Source of the DNA: Roseibaca calidilacus
GTDB lineage: Bacteria; Pseudomonadota; Alphaproteobacteria; Rhodobacterales; Rhodobacteraceae
DNA: 64,000 bases
Assembly: GCF_001517585.1 (NCBI RefSeq)
Contig: NZ_FBYC01000004.1
Span: 2,499,501-2,563,500 of the forward strand
Direction: 5' to 3'
Shown: positions 9,896 through 19,566 of the stretch, piece after piece
How positions within the stretch are numbered: the stretch's first letter is position 1
How the letters are laid out: every line of letters begins with the position of its first letter
Position numbers and translations under genes: made by a program
The notes under the pieces: model-generated
Databases searched by the model: none
The model's input: the letters and a program-made list of their open reading frames with translations, nothing else
What the model was told of the DNA's origin: nothing

Positions 9896-12403
9896 TCACC
9901 GGGGCAGGGCCTGCGACATGACCTTTTCAACATTGGCCCCGCGGGCGCGGGCGCTTGCCTCGACCGCCTGTTGCAGCGCGGTGTTGCGGGCCAATAGGCG
10001 CCGAAAGCGCGCTTCATCCAGCGCAAACAAGGTGCAATGCGTGATCGCGCTGACCATGGCGCGGCGCGGTTGGCCGGTCAGCATTCCCAGATGGCCAAAA
10101 AACTCGCCCCGGCCCAGCCGCAATTTCTGCCCGCGGCGTTCCATCTCGACCGCGCCAGAGGCGATGAAATACACCGAGCGCGGCACTTCCCCCTTGCGGA
10201 TCAAAACCTTACCCGGTTCGACATAATAGGTGGTCAGCGCGCGGGCCAGACGTTTATGGGCATCGGCGGGCATGTTGTCGAAAACGGGAAAGGCGCGCAG
10301 GAATTCCTCGCGCTGCAAGGCGAAATCCAGACGCGGCCGCTCATCCAACTGTTTGCGGGCCGCATCCAGCTTGGTGCGCAACGTGGCGTGCAATTCGCGC
10401 CCGATCAGCCCATCGGCAAAAAGCGTTTCATATTCGCGCTCTTCCAGCCGCAGCGAGGTGCGGCGCAGGAAGCGGCGTTCGATCTCTTCGGCATAGCCGG
10501 GATATTGCAGGCGCAGCCCCTCGATGGCACTGGCGGTTTCCTCGGCCCGGCGGCGCAGCAATTCGTGCAACAGATCGGCCACGCGTCGGCCATGAATGCG
10601 GCGAATCTTGCCCGCGATAAAGCCGTGCAATTCCTGCAAGACAAGCTGTTGGTTCAGCAGCAGTTCGAACCGGTCGGCGGTCATGGCCTCTAGCGGGCGC
10701 GACCAGCGCAGCCGGTTGTTCAGCCACACCGCGACCCGGTAGCGCCCACCAAAGCCCAGCGCGCGCCGCGCGGTGCTGCGGTATTCGTTGCGCCCGCCCA
10801 ACCGCGTGCGTTCGATCAGGCCGTCAACATCGGACAGCATCCGCTCGACCAACCGGGATGAGAAGAGCTGTTGGCGGAAATGCTCGATAATCAGGTCGCG
10901 CTCGCGCCCGGCCAGCGCCACCAGCCCCAAGGTAATGCGGTCGCGGTCCGGAATATCGACGCTTTCGGCATCGGCCACCGCCCCGTCCAGCCGCCCGGCA
11001 AAGCGCTTGGCCTCTGACCGAATAACATCGGGCGTCAGTTGATAGTCGCGCGCGCTGTCCGACACGGCCTCGCGCACGTTTTGCAGCGCAACGGCAATGA
11101 CCTGCCGCGACAGTGCCTCGTCCAGCGCGGGCAGGCGGTTCAGCCCCAAACGCGCGATCATCCAGCGCAAGGTCGTGCCCTGCACCAGCAGCGTGAACAG
11201 CGTGAAGCCGGTGGCAAGAATACCCACCTCGCGCTTGATGGCCGGGGGCACCAGCGCGCTTTCCGTGACCGCCAGCGCCAGCGCCAGCGTAACCGCACCG
11301 CGCAAGCCCCCCCATAGGATGGCCGCACGGTAGCTTGGGTCCACCCGTGGCGACAGGCGCATCCGGCCCAGTAGCGGTAAAACCCCGAACAGCATGACCG
11401 CGCGCGCCGCGATGGCCGCAACCACGATCACCCCGATCAGCAACAGATCGCTTGGGCGCAGGTCGCCCATCAGGCGCGGAATAAGCAGCGCGGCCAGAAT
11501 GAAGATGAACGCCCCCGCCCAATAGGCCAGAATATCCCAGACCTCTCGTAGGTAGCCCCAGCTTGCGGGCGTCAGGCGGCTTGGACCGGTCAAGTTCAGC
11601 ACCAGCCCGGCCACGACCACCGCAATAACGCCAGAGGCCCCGGCATATTGTTCTGCGACAATATAGGTCAGGTAAGGCAAGGCCACGCTGACCGACACTT
11701 GCGCGCGCGGAAAGGTTGGCAGCACCGCCATAAGTGCAATGGCAACGCGGGCAAAGACCCAGCCCAGCACCACCCCGCCGCCGATCAACCACGGAAAGGT
11801 CAGGGCCGCCTCTTGCAGGGTCGGGTTGGGCACGCCCAGCATGACAAAGGTCAAGAAAAACCCGAATAGCGCAATCGCGGCGGCGTCGTTCAGCAGGCTT
11901 TCACCTTCGACAATGCGGGTCAGACGTTGCGGCGCGGCGATGTTGCGAAAGATGCTGACCACGGCAGACGGGTCCGTGGTGGACACAACCGCGCCAATCA
12001 GCAAACAGGCCGCCAAGGGCAGGCTGGTAAACGGCGTCAGCGCATAGCCGATCACCACGGTAGACACCAGAACCGCCCCCACCGCCATCAGCAGGATGGG
12101 AACCCAGTCATCCAGCATCCGCCGCGCATTGACCACAAGCGCGACCTGAAACAGCAATGTGGGCAGCAGAATATACAGGAACACGTTCGACCGGATCGGC
12201 AAATCCAGCAGGCGCCGCACCACCGGGCTAAGCGTGTCCCCAAGGCCAGAGGTGGACAGCGTCAGCGCCACCGCACCGATAAGCGCGCCCATGATCGCCA
12301 AGATCACTGTAAAAGGCAGGCGCAGACGCTCGGCCAGCGGCTCTGACACGCCGATAACGACAAAAAGCAGCGCCACCGCGCCGGAAAAAGCGATGATATC
12401 CAT
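9896..12403 (-). CDS. CPA1-type cation/proton antiporter with cyclic-nucleotide-binding domain
   Basis: Large (835-residue) inner-membrane Na+(K+)/H+ exchanger. The first 400 residues hold about 12 membrane helices with the Na_H_Exchanger signatures STTDPSAVVSIF (near 140) and EGESLLNDA (near 170), which include the ion-binding acidic residues. After a 250-residue helical cytoplasmic region, residues about 715-815 form a cNMP-binding fold (PGKVLIRKGEVPRSVYFIASG and GEFFGHLGML). This layout resembles plant SOS1 and bacterial relatives. Ion preference and the ligand of the cNMP domain are not predictable; the fold may bind no nucleotide. No partner gene is adjacent. Confidence 0.88.
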   Translation of the reverse strand: MDIIAFSGAVALLFVVIGVSEPLAERLRLPFTVILAIMGALIGAVALTLSTSGLGDTLSPVVRRLLDLPIRSNVFLYILLPTLLFQVALVVNARRMLDDWVPILLMAVGAVLVSTVVIGYALTPFTSLPLAACLLIGAVVSTTDPSAVVSIFRNIAAPQRLTRIVEGESLLNDAAAIALFGFFLTFVMLGVPNPTLQEAALTFPWLIGGGVVLGWVFARVAIALMAVLPTFPRAQVSVSVALPYLTYIVAEQYAGASGVIAVVVAGLVLNLTGPSRLTPASWGYLREVWDILAYWAGAFIFILAALLIPRLMGDLRPSDLLLIGVIVVAAIAARAVMLFGVLPLLGRMRLSPRVDPSYRAAILWGGLRGAVTLALALAVTESALVPPAIKREVGILATGFTLFTLLVQGTTLRWMIARLGLNRLPALDEALSRQVIAVALQNVREAVSDSARDYQLTPDVIRSEAKRFAGRLDGAVADAESVDIPDRDRITLGLVALAGRERDLIIEHFRQQLFSSRLVERMLSDVDGLIERTRLGGRNEYRSTARRALGFGGRYRVAVWLNNRLRWSRPLEAMTADRFELLLNQQLVLQELHGFIAGKIRRIHGRRVADLLHELLRRRAEETASAIEGLRLQYPGYAEEIERRFLRRTSLRLEEREYETLFADGLIGRELHATLRTKLDAARKQLDERPRLDFALQREEFLRAFPVFDNMPADAHKRLARALTTYYVEPGKVLIRKGEVPRSVYFIASGAVEMERRGQKLRLGRGEFFGHLGMLTGQPRRAMVSAITHCTLFALDEARFRRLLARNTALQQAVEASARARGANVEKVMSQALPR

Positions 12404-12451
12404 GGGGTTTAGCCTAACGCACTGGCCAGACGAATGGAACGCGGCACAGGC

Positions 12452-13306
12452 TTATTCAGCCGCAAGCGCCACAGATTTGCGGTCGTTGCGCCCGATCTGG
12501 GCCAAGGCGGCCACGATATCATCCATCAGCGCCTGAAACGCGGTAAAACCGGGATTTGGGGCCACGCGCGCCTCGTCCAGATACAAGCCGCGGTCAATTT
12601 CCACCTGCACCACATGTTGCCCGACCGACGGCAACCCGTAACGCTGAGCGACATAGGCCCCGGCAAAGGGTGCATTGCGCGCCACGCGCAACCCGGCAGC
12701 GGTAAAGATGGCGGCAACGGCATCTACGATCTGGCCATCGCTGGACGCGCCAAAGCGATCGCCCAGTACCACATCGGGCCGGGTGGTGTTGCGCAGCATC
12801 ACCGCGTCGCGCGGCATGGAATGCATATCGAGCAGGATCGCGCGGCCCATGTCGTGGACATGGTCGGCCATCAACTCTGCCAGCTTGTCATGGTAGGGTT
12901 GCCAATAGCTGCGCAAACGGTCCTGCGCCTGCATACGGCTGATTTTCCCCGAATAGATGGCCCGCCCCGCGGCCACGACGCGCGGAATAACCCCCAGCCC
13001 GGAACTGATCCGCGCATTCATGGCCCGCACGGTCACACCGGAAATCAGCGCCGGGTCAAGCTCGCTTGCGGCGCGGTTGTAATCGACATAGGCGCGGGGC
13101 ACACCGCCCAGCAGCACATGCGCCCCGGCAGCAGGGGCAGCACGCAGAAACATGTCGACATAGGCATCTTCGGACGACCGCAAGGCCAGTTCATCCAGTT
13201 GCGACGCTTGCAGAAACTCGGCAGGATAGTCACGCGCGGAATGCGGCGAAGCGAACAAAACCGCAGTCGTCGCCGGTTCCGCCGGTATGAAATGAAAAGC
13301 GTGCAT
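12452..13306 (-). CDS. N-formylglutamate amidohydrolase family protein
   Basis: Zinc-dependent hydrolase related to HutG-type N-formylglutamate deformylases. Motifs are SPHSARDYP near residue 20, the RAYVDYNRA segment near 80, and the LLDMHSMPRD segment near 155 that in this family contributes metal ligands. The 284-residue length is typical. The start is set at 13306, where AAGGAA lies about eight bases upstream; the earlier in-frame ATG at 13324 lacks this. It is not next to other histidine-degradation genes, so the physiological substrate may differ from N-formylglutamate. Confidence 0.82.
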   Translation of the reverse strand: MHAFHFIPAEPATTAVLFASPHSARDYPAEFLQASQLDELALRSSEDAYVDMFLRAAPAAGAHVLLGGVPRAYVDYNRAASELDPALISGVTVRAMNARISSGLGVIPRVVAAGRAIYSGKISRMQAQDRLRSYWQPYHDKLAELMADHVHDMGRAILLDMHSMPRDAVMLRNTTRPDVVLGDRFGASSDGQIVDAVAAIFTAAGLRVARNAPFAGAYVAQRYGLPSVGQHVVQVEIDRGLYLDEARVAPNPGFTAFQALMDDIVAALAQIGRNDRKSVALAAE

Positions 13307-13361
13307 CCGATAATTCCTTGTCATATCGGGTTATAGCGCGAATTTCCCGGTGCGAAAGCCC

Positions 13362-13389
13362 TTGATCCCGCCCGCGACTCTATTTATAG
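13362..13389 (+). promoter_or_regulatory. Possible promoter for tRNA-Val and rpmJ
   Basis: TTGATC at 13362 and TTATAG at 13384, spaced 16 bases, lie about 65 bases upstream of the tRNA. This is a plausible sigma-70-like match in otherwise GC-rich DNA but rests on sequence resemblance alone. Confidence 0.3.
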
Positions 13390-13453
13390 ACCCGTTTCAC
13401 AGACGCGGTCTTGGCCCGCGTCCCTTTTGTTTGGGGCGCATGTCAGTCCAGTC

Positions 13454-13528
<75 letters not shown>

Positions 13529-13596
13529 TTTCACCCCTGCCCCGGCAGGACAAGATTACAGGCAGGCGCACGCGCGCCGCGAGAAGGAGAAGACCG

Positions 13597-13722
13597 ATGA
13601 AGGTCAAGAATTCGCTCCGGTCGCTCAAGCAGCGCCACCGTGATTGTCAAATCGTGCGCCGCAAAGGCCGCGTGTATGTCATCAACAAGACCCAGAAGAA
13701 ATTCAAGGCACGTCAGGGCTGA
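13597..13722 (+). CDS. rpmJ: 50S ribosomal protein L36
   Basis: A 41-residue, strongly basic ribosomal protein of the large subunit. It begins [18 protein letters not shown] and ends QKKFKARQG, the typical form of the alphaproteobacterial L36. It lacks the full set of zinc-binding cysteines (only one Cys is left), so it is the zinc-independent type. GAGAAGGAGA at 13581-13590 is a strong Shine-Dalgarno. A clear terminator follows 26 bases after the stop codon. Confidence 0.95.
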   Translation: MKVKNSLRSLKQRHRDCQIVRRKGRVYVINKTQKKFKARQG

Positions 13723-13748
13723 TCTTTCGCCCCGTTGTCGTGATTTGG

Positions 13749-13778
13749 CGCCGCCCTGTCGTTCAGGGCGGCGTTTTT
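13749..13778 (+). terminator. Intrinsic terminator after rpmJ
   Basis: Perfect 10-bp stem CGCCGCCCTG/CAGGGCGGCG with a 5-base loop, followed directly by five T residues at 13774-13778. Confidence 0.92.
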
Positions 13779-13804
13779 CTGTGCCGAATCAGTAGCGTCG
13801 TGCC

Positions 13805-14500
13805 ATGTCAGAGCCTTTGCCAGATCCCGCCCCGGTGCCCTTGTTGCGCCTGTCCGACCGCCCGGACTGGCGGTATCTGCTGCGCGATTTCTACGAATTG
13901 TATCGGCACCTGCCCGCCGGTGGCAGCGCCAAGATTCGCGCGCATCAGCGCGGGGTGCGTGAGCGGATCGCAAAGGTCATCAAGGCCAACCCGCCGATCG
14001 CCGATCTGCCGCCGATGGAAAAACCCGTCACCAAACATTTCCGCCGCGCGCTTGACCAAGGGCGCGAAGCCCAGCACGCCGCCTTCATCCGCACGATTGA
14101 CGCGGTGCACGAGCGACTGCAATGGCAATATGGCTACGAAAAAGTGCCGCGCGGGCTGGAACAGAAATACGCCTATGCCGAACTGGTCGGCCCCACCGGC
14201 CCGGTTGTCACGAACGAGGTGATCCTAGGCCTGGTGCTGTTCGCGCCCGGCTGCACCTATCCGGCCCATGCGCATGATGGGATTACCGAAAGCTACCTGT
14301 GCCTGTCTGGCGCGGTATCGGAAAACGACCAAGGGGTGTATGCGCCCGGCTCGCTGATCTTCAACCAGCCGGGGCAGTTGCATCGCATTACTGTGGCCGA
14401 CCACGAGCCGTCGCTGCTGGCCTATGCGTGGATGGGCGCGACCGAAAAGCTGGCGAACCAGAAAATGGTGTTCAGCCGCGCGCCGAAAACCCCGCGCTAA
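13805..14500 (+). CDS. dddL: Dimethylsulfoniopropionate lyase (DddL type)
   Basis: Cleaves the algal osmolyte DMSP to dimethyl sulfide and acrylate. The 231-residue length and a two-part layout match DddL: a helical N-terminal region (WRYLLRDFYELYRHLPAGGS, then QWQYGYEKVPRGL) and a C-terminal cupin. The cupin metal site reads PAHAHDGITESYLCLSG with His155, His157, Glu162 and the nearby Tyr164, plus His193 in GQLHRI. It ends in a 3-base convergent overlap with the glycosyltransferase gene. No Shine-Dalgarno is visible and only 26 bases separate its ATG from the rpmJ terminator T run. Assignment rests on memory of the DddL family; another cupin function is possible but less likely. Confidence 0.85.
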   Translation: MSEPLPDPAPVPLLRLSDRPDWRYLLRDFYELYRHLPAGGSAKIRAHQRGVRERIAKVIKANPPIADLPPMEKPVTKHFRRALDQGREAQHAAFIRTIDAVHERLQWQYGYEKVPRGLEQKYAYAELVGPTGPVVTNEVILGLVLFAPGCTYPAHAHDGITESYLCLSGAVSENDQGVYAPGSLIFNQPGQLHRITVADHEPSLLAYAWMGATEKLANQKMVFSRAPKTPR

Positions 14501-15708
14501 CCTTCGGTAAAGCGAATAAGCCGCGGCAGGCACAACCGTTTCAGATCATAGTTTTCAACAATCGTCTTGCGCGCTGCCGCCCGGCGCGCGGCAAAGCGGG
14601 CTGGGTTGCCCAGCGCCGCGATCAGCGCGTCCGACCAAGCGTCAATATCGAAGAAATCGACCAACTGGCCATTTACGCCATCGACCACAACTTCCTCGAC
14701 CGGGGCGGTGCGCGACGCGATGACATGCGCGCCCATGGCCATCGATTCCAGCAGCGACCACGACAGCACGAACGGAATGGTCAGATAGGCATGGGCGCGC
14801 GAAATCTGCACCAGCGTGACAAAGTCGCGATAGGGCACACGCCCCAGAAAATGCACCCGCTCCAACCCCGGCGCGCCTGCAATTTCCGACAGGAATCGGT
14901 CTTTCCATGTGCCTTGCGGCGGGGCCATGCCATAGCTGACCCCATCACCGCCGATAATGACAACCTGCGCGCCGGGCCGCGCGGCCAAGATTTGCGGCAA
15001 GGCGCGGATAAAGATATGCGACCCGCGATAGGGTTCTATATTGCGGGTCACATAGGTCAGAACCTCATCCCCCGCGCGCAAGCTGCGGCCATTGGGCAGC
15101 GTGAACTGCGCGGCCGGGTTAGGGACCAGCAAATCGGTATCCACCCCGTCATGGGTAATGGTGATCTTGGCGCGCAATTCGGGCGGGAAGGTGTCGGCCT
15201 GCCATTCGGTCGGGGCAAGTGCCGCATCGGCCTGCACCATGGACAGCGCCAGATGCGATTGCCGCGCGATCACGCCAAACCCCGCAAACGGGTCGGCGCT
15301 GCTGAATTCCGGGTCAAACCCTACATCCAACCCGGTGGTGCCATAATAGAATTCGGCATAGACCAACAATCGGGCCTGCGGGAAAATCTCTGCCAGGAAC
15401 AGGGTTTCGCCCCAACCGCTATGCCCGAAGATCACATCGGGCACGAACCCCAGTTTGTCGCGCAACTGCGCCGCCGCGCGGCCCACGCGGTGCGCGCGGT
15501 CGGTCATGGCCATATAGGTCGTGGCCAGCCGCGCTTGCCCTGGCTTGGGGGCCGGATCGGGCATGGGGTAGCGATAGGTTCGGATCGGGCTTTGCTGCTG
15601 GTTGCTCTCGGCAGTCAGGGCCACCACGTCATGCCCGCGCGCGGCAAGGGCAGGGGCCAAATGCTTGAACTGGGCCGGAAAATTCTGATGGACGAACAGA
15701 ATTTTCAC
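14497..15708 (-). CDS. Glycosyltransferase, GT4-like
   Basis: A 403-residue nucleotide-sugar glycosyltransferase with a GT-B fold. The N-terminus MKILFVHQNFPAQFKHLAPAL with a following acceptor-domain strand is typical of a GT4 subgroup, and the C-terminal donor domain carries VHFLGRVPYRDFVTLVQISRAHAYLTIPF and the SLLESMAMG segment with the conserved glutamates. No signal peptide or membrane helix. It sits 12 bases after yejF on the same strand and is likely the last gene of that operon, although no functional tie between peptide import and glycan transfer is known to me. Acceptor and sugar are unknown. Confidence 0.82.
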   Translation of the reverse strand: MKILFVHQNFPAQFKHLAPALAARGHDVVALTAESNQQQSPIRTYRYPMPDPAPKPGQARLATTYMAMTDRAHRVGRAAAQLRDKLGFVPDVIFGHSGWGETLFLAEIFPQARLLVYAEFYYGTTGLDVGFDPEFSSADPFAGFGVIARQSHLALSMVQADAALAPTEWQADTFPPELRAKITITHDGVDTDLLVPNPAAQFTLPNGRSLRAGDEVLTYVTRNIEPYRGSHIFIRALPQILAARPGAQVVIIGGDGVSYGMAPPQGTWKDRFLSEIAGAPGLERVHFLGRVPYRDFVTLVQISRAHAYLTIPFVLSWSLLESMAMGAHVIASRTAPVEEVVVDGVNGQLVDFFDIDAWSDALIAALGNPARFAARRAAARKTIVENYDLKRLCLPRLIRFTEG

Positions 15709-15720
15709 GCAGTCACCCCG

Positions 15721-17322
15721 TCAATCGGCGCCGATAGCGGTCATGTCGAAGGCCGCCGCCAAAAGCGCGCGGGTGTAATCCTGTTGCGGCGCGTCAAACA
15801 CCTGGTCGACCGGCCCGCTTTCCACGACATCGCCCTGCTTCATGACCACAACCTTGTGCGACATGGCCCGCACCACCCGCAGATCGTGGCTGATAAACAG
15901 ATAGGCCAGCCCGTGGCGGCGCTGCAAGTCGCGCAGCAATTCCACGATCTGCACCTGAACGGTCATATCAAGCGCAGATGTCGGTTCGTCCAGCACCAGC
16001 AGCTTGGGCCGCAGGATCATGGCGCGGGCGATGGCAATGCGCTGGCGCTGCCCACCGGAAAACTCATGCGGGTAGCGTTCCATCGTGGCGGGGTCCAGAC
16101 CCACCTCGGTCATGATCTCTGCCACCAATTCGCGTTCCGACTGCCCGGTGGGACTGCCATGCACGCCCAAGCCTTCGGAAATGATCTGTTCGACCGTCAT
16201 GCGCGGGCTAAGGCTGCCGAACGGGTCTTGGAACACGATCTGCACATCGCGGCGCAGCGCCCGCAGATCGGCAGATTTGCGGCCCTGAATATCGGCGCCG
16301 TCAAACCAGATCGGCCCTTCGCTGGAAATAAGCCGCAAAATGGCCAGCGCCAGCGTGGTCTTACCCGACCCGGATTCGCCGACCACGCCCAAGGTCTCAC
16401 CCGCGCGCAGGGTCAGGCTGGCGCCGTTCACGGCTTTGACATGCCCAACCGTGCGGCGCAGGAAACCGCGCGTTATAGGAAACCAGATGCGCAAACCATC
16501 GGTGCGCAACACCTCTGCCGCGCTATCGGGGACGGGGGGCGGCGTGCCGTGCTGTTCGGCGGCCAGTAGCTTGCGGGTATAGGGGTGTTGCGGTGCGTCG
16601 AAAATTTCCGATGTTTTCCCCTGTTCCACGATTTCGCCCGCTTGCATCACACACACCCGGTCGGCAAAACGGCGCACGATGTTCAGGTCATGGGTGATGA
16701 ACAAAAGGCTCATCCCCTCGGCGCGTTTCAGATCGACCAACAATTCCAGAATTTGCGCCTGAATGGTCACATCCAGCGCGGTGGTCGGTTCATCCGCGAC
16801 CAGCAATTCGGGGCCGTTCGCCAACGCCATTGCGATCATCACGCGCTGCCGCTGCCCGCCCGACAACTGGTGCGGATAGGCCGACAGGCGGCTTTCGGCG
16901 TCGTGAATACCCACCTTGTTCAGCAGGTCCAGCACGCGCGCCCGCGCCGCCGCCCCCGACAGGCCCTGATGCAATGACAGGCTTTCCGCGATCTGTTTTT
17001 CAATCGTGTGCAGCGGGTTCAGCGAGGTCATCGGCTCTTGGAAGATGAAGCTGATGTCATTGCCGCGCACCTGCCGCAGCTTGGCCGCAGGCGCGCCCAC
17101 CAGTTCCGCGCCCTTGAAGGTTACAGAGCCCGCCACCTGCGCGGCATCGGGCAACAGCCCCACGCAGGACAAGGCGCTGACAGATTTGCCCGACCCCGAT
17201 TCGCCCACGATCGCAACGGTTTCGCCCTTGTCCACATGGAAGGACACGCCGCGCACCGCAGGCACGGGCTGACCGTCTTGCCGGAAGGTCACGGTCAGAT
17301 CTTGCACGTTCAGCAGGCTCAT
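15721..17322 (-). CDS. yejF: Peptide ABC transporter, fused double ATPase
   Basis: Energises the YejABEF importer (oligopeptides; microcin C in E. coli). Two ATP-binding domains lie in one 533-residue chain: Walker A GESGSGKS at 40-47 with LSGGQ at 154-158 and an ADEP Walker B, and a second GESGSGKT at 316-323 with SGGQRQ and LDEPTS further on. Both halves look catalytically intact. The start overlaps the yejE stop by four bases (ATGA), showing tight coupling. Confidence 0.93.
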   Translation of the reverse strand: MSLLNVQDLTVTFRQDGQPVPAVRGVSFHVDKGETVAIVGESGSGKSVSALSCVGLLPDAAQVAGSVTFKGAELVGAPAAKLRQVRGNDISFIFQEPMTSLNPLHTIEKQIAESLSLHQGLSGAAARARVLDLLNKVGIHDAESRLSAYPHQLSGGQRQRVMIAMALANGPELLVADEPTTALDVTIQAQILELLVDLKRAEGMSLLFITHDLNIVRRFADRVCVMQAGEIVEQGKTSEIFDAPQHPYTRKLLAAEQHGTPPPVPDSAAEVLRTDGLRIWFPITRGFLRRTVGHVKAVNGASLTLRAGETLGVVGESGSGKTTLALAILRLISSEGPIWFDGADIQGRKSADLRALRRDVQIVFQDPFGSLSPRMTVEQIISEGLGVHGSPTGQSERELVAEIMTEVGLDPATMERYPHEFSGGQRQRIAIARAMILRPKLLVLDEPTSALDMTVQVQIVELLRDLQRRHGLAYLFISHDLRVVRAMSHKVVVMKQGDVVESGPVDQVFDAPQQDYTRALLAAAFDMTAIGAD

Positions 17323-18470
17323 CGGAACGTCTTTCTGGGGTCGAACGCGTCGCGCACCCCTTCAAAGATAAAAACCAGAAGCGACAGCATGACCGCAAAG
17401 GTGAAAAAGGCCGAGAACCCAAGCCATGGCGCTTGCAGGTTGTTCTTGGCCTGAAGCGTAAGTTCGCCAAGCGACGGGGCCGAAGACGGCAGGCCAAAGC
17501 CCAGAAAATCCAGCGTCGCCAAGGTGCCGATGACCCCGGTGATGATGAAGGGCAACATCGTCAGCGTGGCCACCATGGCATTGGGCAGAACATGGCGGAA
17601 CATGATGCGCGTGTTCGACACGCCCAGCGCTTTCGCGGCGCGGATATATTCAAAGTTCCGCGCCCGCAGGAATTCAGCACGCACCACGCCGACCAACCCT
17701 GTCCAGCCAAACAGGGTTATCAAGAACACCAATAGCCAAAAATTCATCGCGACCATGCTGGAAATGATGATGATGATGTAAAGCGACGGAACAGAGTTCC
17801 ACAGCTCGATCACGCGCTGAAACAGCAGGTCCAACGCGCCGCCGAAATAGCCCTGCACCGCCCCCGCCGCGATCCCGATGGCAGAGCTGAGCGCGGTCAC
17901 GACAAGCGCGAAGGTTATCGACAGCCGGAACCCGTAGATAATCCGCGCCAGCACGTCGCGCGCGGTGTCATCGGTGCCCAGCAAGTGCCGGTCATCGGGC
18001 GCAGAGGGCGCCGCACCGCCGATCTCGTTCACGGTATCGTAGCTATAGGGGATGGGGGGCCAGATCATCCAGCCTTGGGTAATCTCTGCCCCGTCAACAA
18101 CGCCTGTTTCGGCCTGCGCGCTGGCCTCTTCCGGGTCGTCAAAGCACAGCTCCGCGCCGCCTGCGCGGATCAGGCATTGCACCACCGGGTCGGTATATTG
18201 CGCTTCGGTGCGGAAATCGCCGCCAAAGGTGGTTTCGGCGTAGAAATTGCCGATGGGGAAGTAATAGGCCCCTTGATAATTGATTACGATGGGCCGGTCA
18301 TTGGCGATGAATTCCGCGAAAAGCGAAACAAAATACAGCGTGCCAAGTATAATCAGCGACCACCACGCGCGGCGGTTGGCCTTGAAATTTGCCCAACGCC
18401 GTTGGTTCAGCGGCGACAGCGCAAAACGGCTACGGGTTTGGGTGCGCGGCGGGAAATTTGTCTGGTCCAT
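17319..18470 (-). CDS. yejE: Peptide ABC transporter permease
   Basis: Inner-membrane permease of the Yej importer, 383 residues. After a cytoplasmic N-terminus (with the LSPLNQRRWANFKANRRAW segment characteristic of this permease class) comes a first helix, a periplasmic region of roughly 130 residues, and a C-terminal block of five helices with the EAA-type loop ARNFEYIRAAKALGVSNTRI. The ATG at 18470 is chosen because it lies just after the yejB stop and removes 17 unrelated residues; the next gene overlaps its stop codon. Confidence 0.92.
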   Translation of the reverse strand: MDQTNFPPRTQTRSRFALSPLNQRRWANFKANRRAWWSLIILGTLYFVSLFAEFIANDRPIVINYQGAYYFPIGNFYAETTFGGDFRTEAQYTDPVVQCLIRAGGAELCFDDPEEASAQAETGVVDGAEITQGWMIWPPIPYSYDTVNEIGGAAPSAPDDRHLLGTDDTARDVLARIIYGFRLSITFALVVTALSSAIGIAAGAVQGYFGGALDLLFQRVIELWNSVPSLYIIIIISSMVAMNFWLLVFLITLFGWTGLVGVVRAEFLRARNFEYIRAAKALGVSNTRIMFRHVLPNAMVATLTMLPFIITGVIGTLATLDFLGFGLPSSAPSLGELTLQAKNNLQAPWLGFSAFFTFAVMLSLLVFIFEGVRDAFDPRKTFR

Positions 18471-18474
18471 GGCG

Positions 18475-19563
18475 TCAGGTCTCTCGCGACTCGAAATCAA
18501 TTCGCGGGTCGATCCAGACATACATCAGGTCTGACAGCAGACCCACGACCAGCCCCAACAGGCTAAACACGAACAAGGTGCCGAACATGACCGGGTAATC
18601 ACGGGCCACGACGGCCTCGAACCCCAGACGGCCCAAGCCATCAAGCGAGAAGATGGTTTCAATAATCAGCGAACCGCCAAAGAACACGCTGACGAACACA
18701 GCCGGAAAACCCGCGATCACGATCAGCATGGCGTTGCGGAACACATGGCCATACAGCACGCGGTTTTCCATCAGCCCCTTGGCGCGCGCGGTCATGACGT
18801 ATTGTTTGCGGATTTCATCGAGGAAAGAGTTCTTGGTCAGCAGTGTCAGTGTTGCAAAAGCGGCAATGGTGGATGCGATCACAGGCAAGGTAATATGCCA
18901 GAGGTAATCCAACGCCTTGCCGATGGGCGACAACTGGTCCCACACCTCTTGCGGAGAGGTCAGGCCCCGCGCCGGGAATATCTGGTAATACGACCCCCCT
19001 GCGAACAACACCAATAGCAGGATTGCGAACAGGAAACCGGGGATCGCATAGGCCACGATAATCAGCCCCGACGTGAATGTGTCAAACCGCGTTCCGTCGC
19101 GCGTGGCCTTGCGAATGCCAAGCGGAATGGAAACCATGTAAGCGATCAGCGTAGACCACAGGCCCAGCGTGATCGACACGGGCAGCTTTTCCACCACCAG
19201 ATCAACAACCGAAATGGACCGGAAGTAGCTTTCGCCAAAATCAAACCGCATATAGTTCCACATCATATGCAAAAAACGTTCGAGCGGCGGTTTGTCGAAG
19301 CCGAATTCGCGTTCCAACTCTTCTATAAATTCGGGTGGCAACCCGCGCGCGCCGACATAGCGTTCGTTTTCCATGGCGCCCGCGTTCACATCCGCGCCGC
19401 CCCCGTCGAAAGCCCCGAATACATTGCCTTGCCCTTCCATGCGGGCAATCACCTGTTCGATCGGGCCGCCGGGCACGAATTGCACAAGGAAGAAGTTTAT
19501 CAGCATCACCCCCAGCAGCGTGGGGATGATCAGCAGCAAGCGTCGCGCGATATAAGCGCCCAT
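18475..19563 (-). CDS. yejB: Peptide ABC transporter permease
   Basis: Second permease (362 residues) of the Yej importer, of the DppB/OppB type. It opens with [24 protein letters not shown], has a large periplasmic loop after the first helix and the [15 protein letters not shown] region, then five helices with the EAA loop [20 protein letters not shown]. It starts four bases after the yejA stop codon and pairs with yejE to form the channel. Confidence 0.93.
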   Translation of the reverse strand: MGAYIARRLLLIIPTLLGVMLINFFLVQFVPGGPIEQVIARMEGQGNVFGAFDGGGADVNAGAMENERYVGARGLPPEFIEELEREFGFDKPPLERFLHMMWNYMRFDFGESYFRSISVVDLVVEKLPVSITLGLWSTLIAYMVSIPLGIRKATRDGTRFDTFTSGLIIVAYAIPGFLFAILLLVLFAGGSYYQIFPARGLTSPQEVWDQLSPIGKALDYLWHITLPVIASTIAAFATLTLLTKNSFLDEIRKQYVMTARAKGLMENRVLYGHVFRNAMLIVIAGFPAVFVSVFFGGSLIIETIFSLDGLGRLGFEAVVARDYPVMFGTLFVFSLLGLVVGLLSDLMYVWIDPRIDFESRET

Positions 19564-19566
19564 GGG

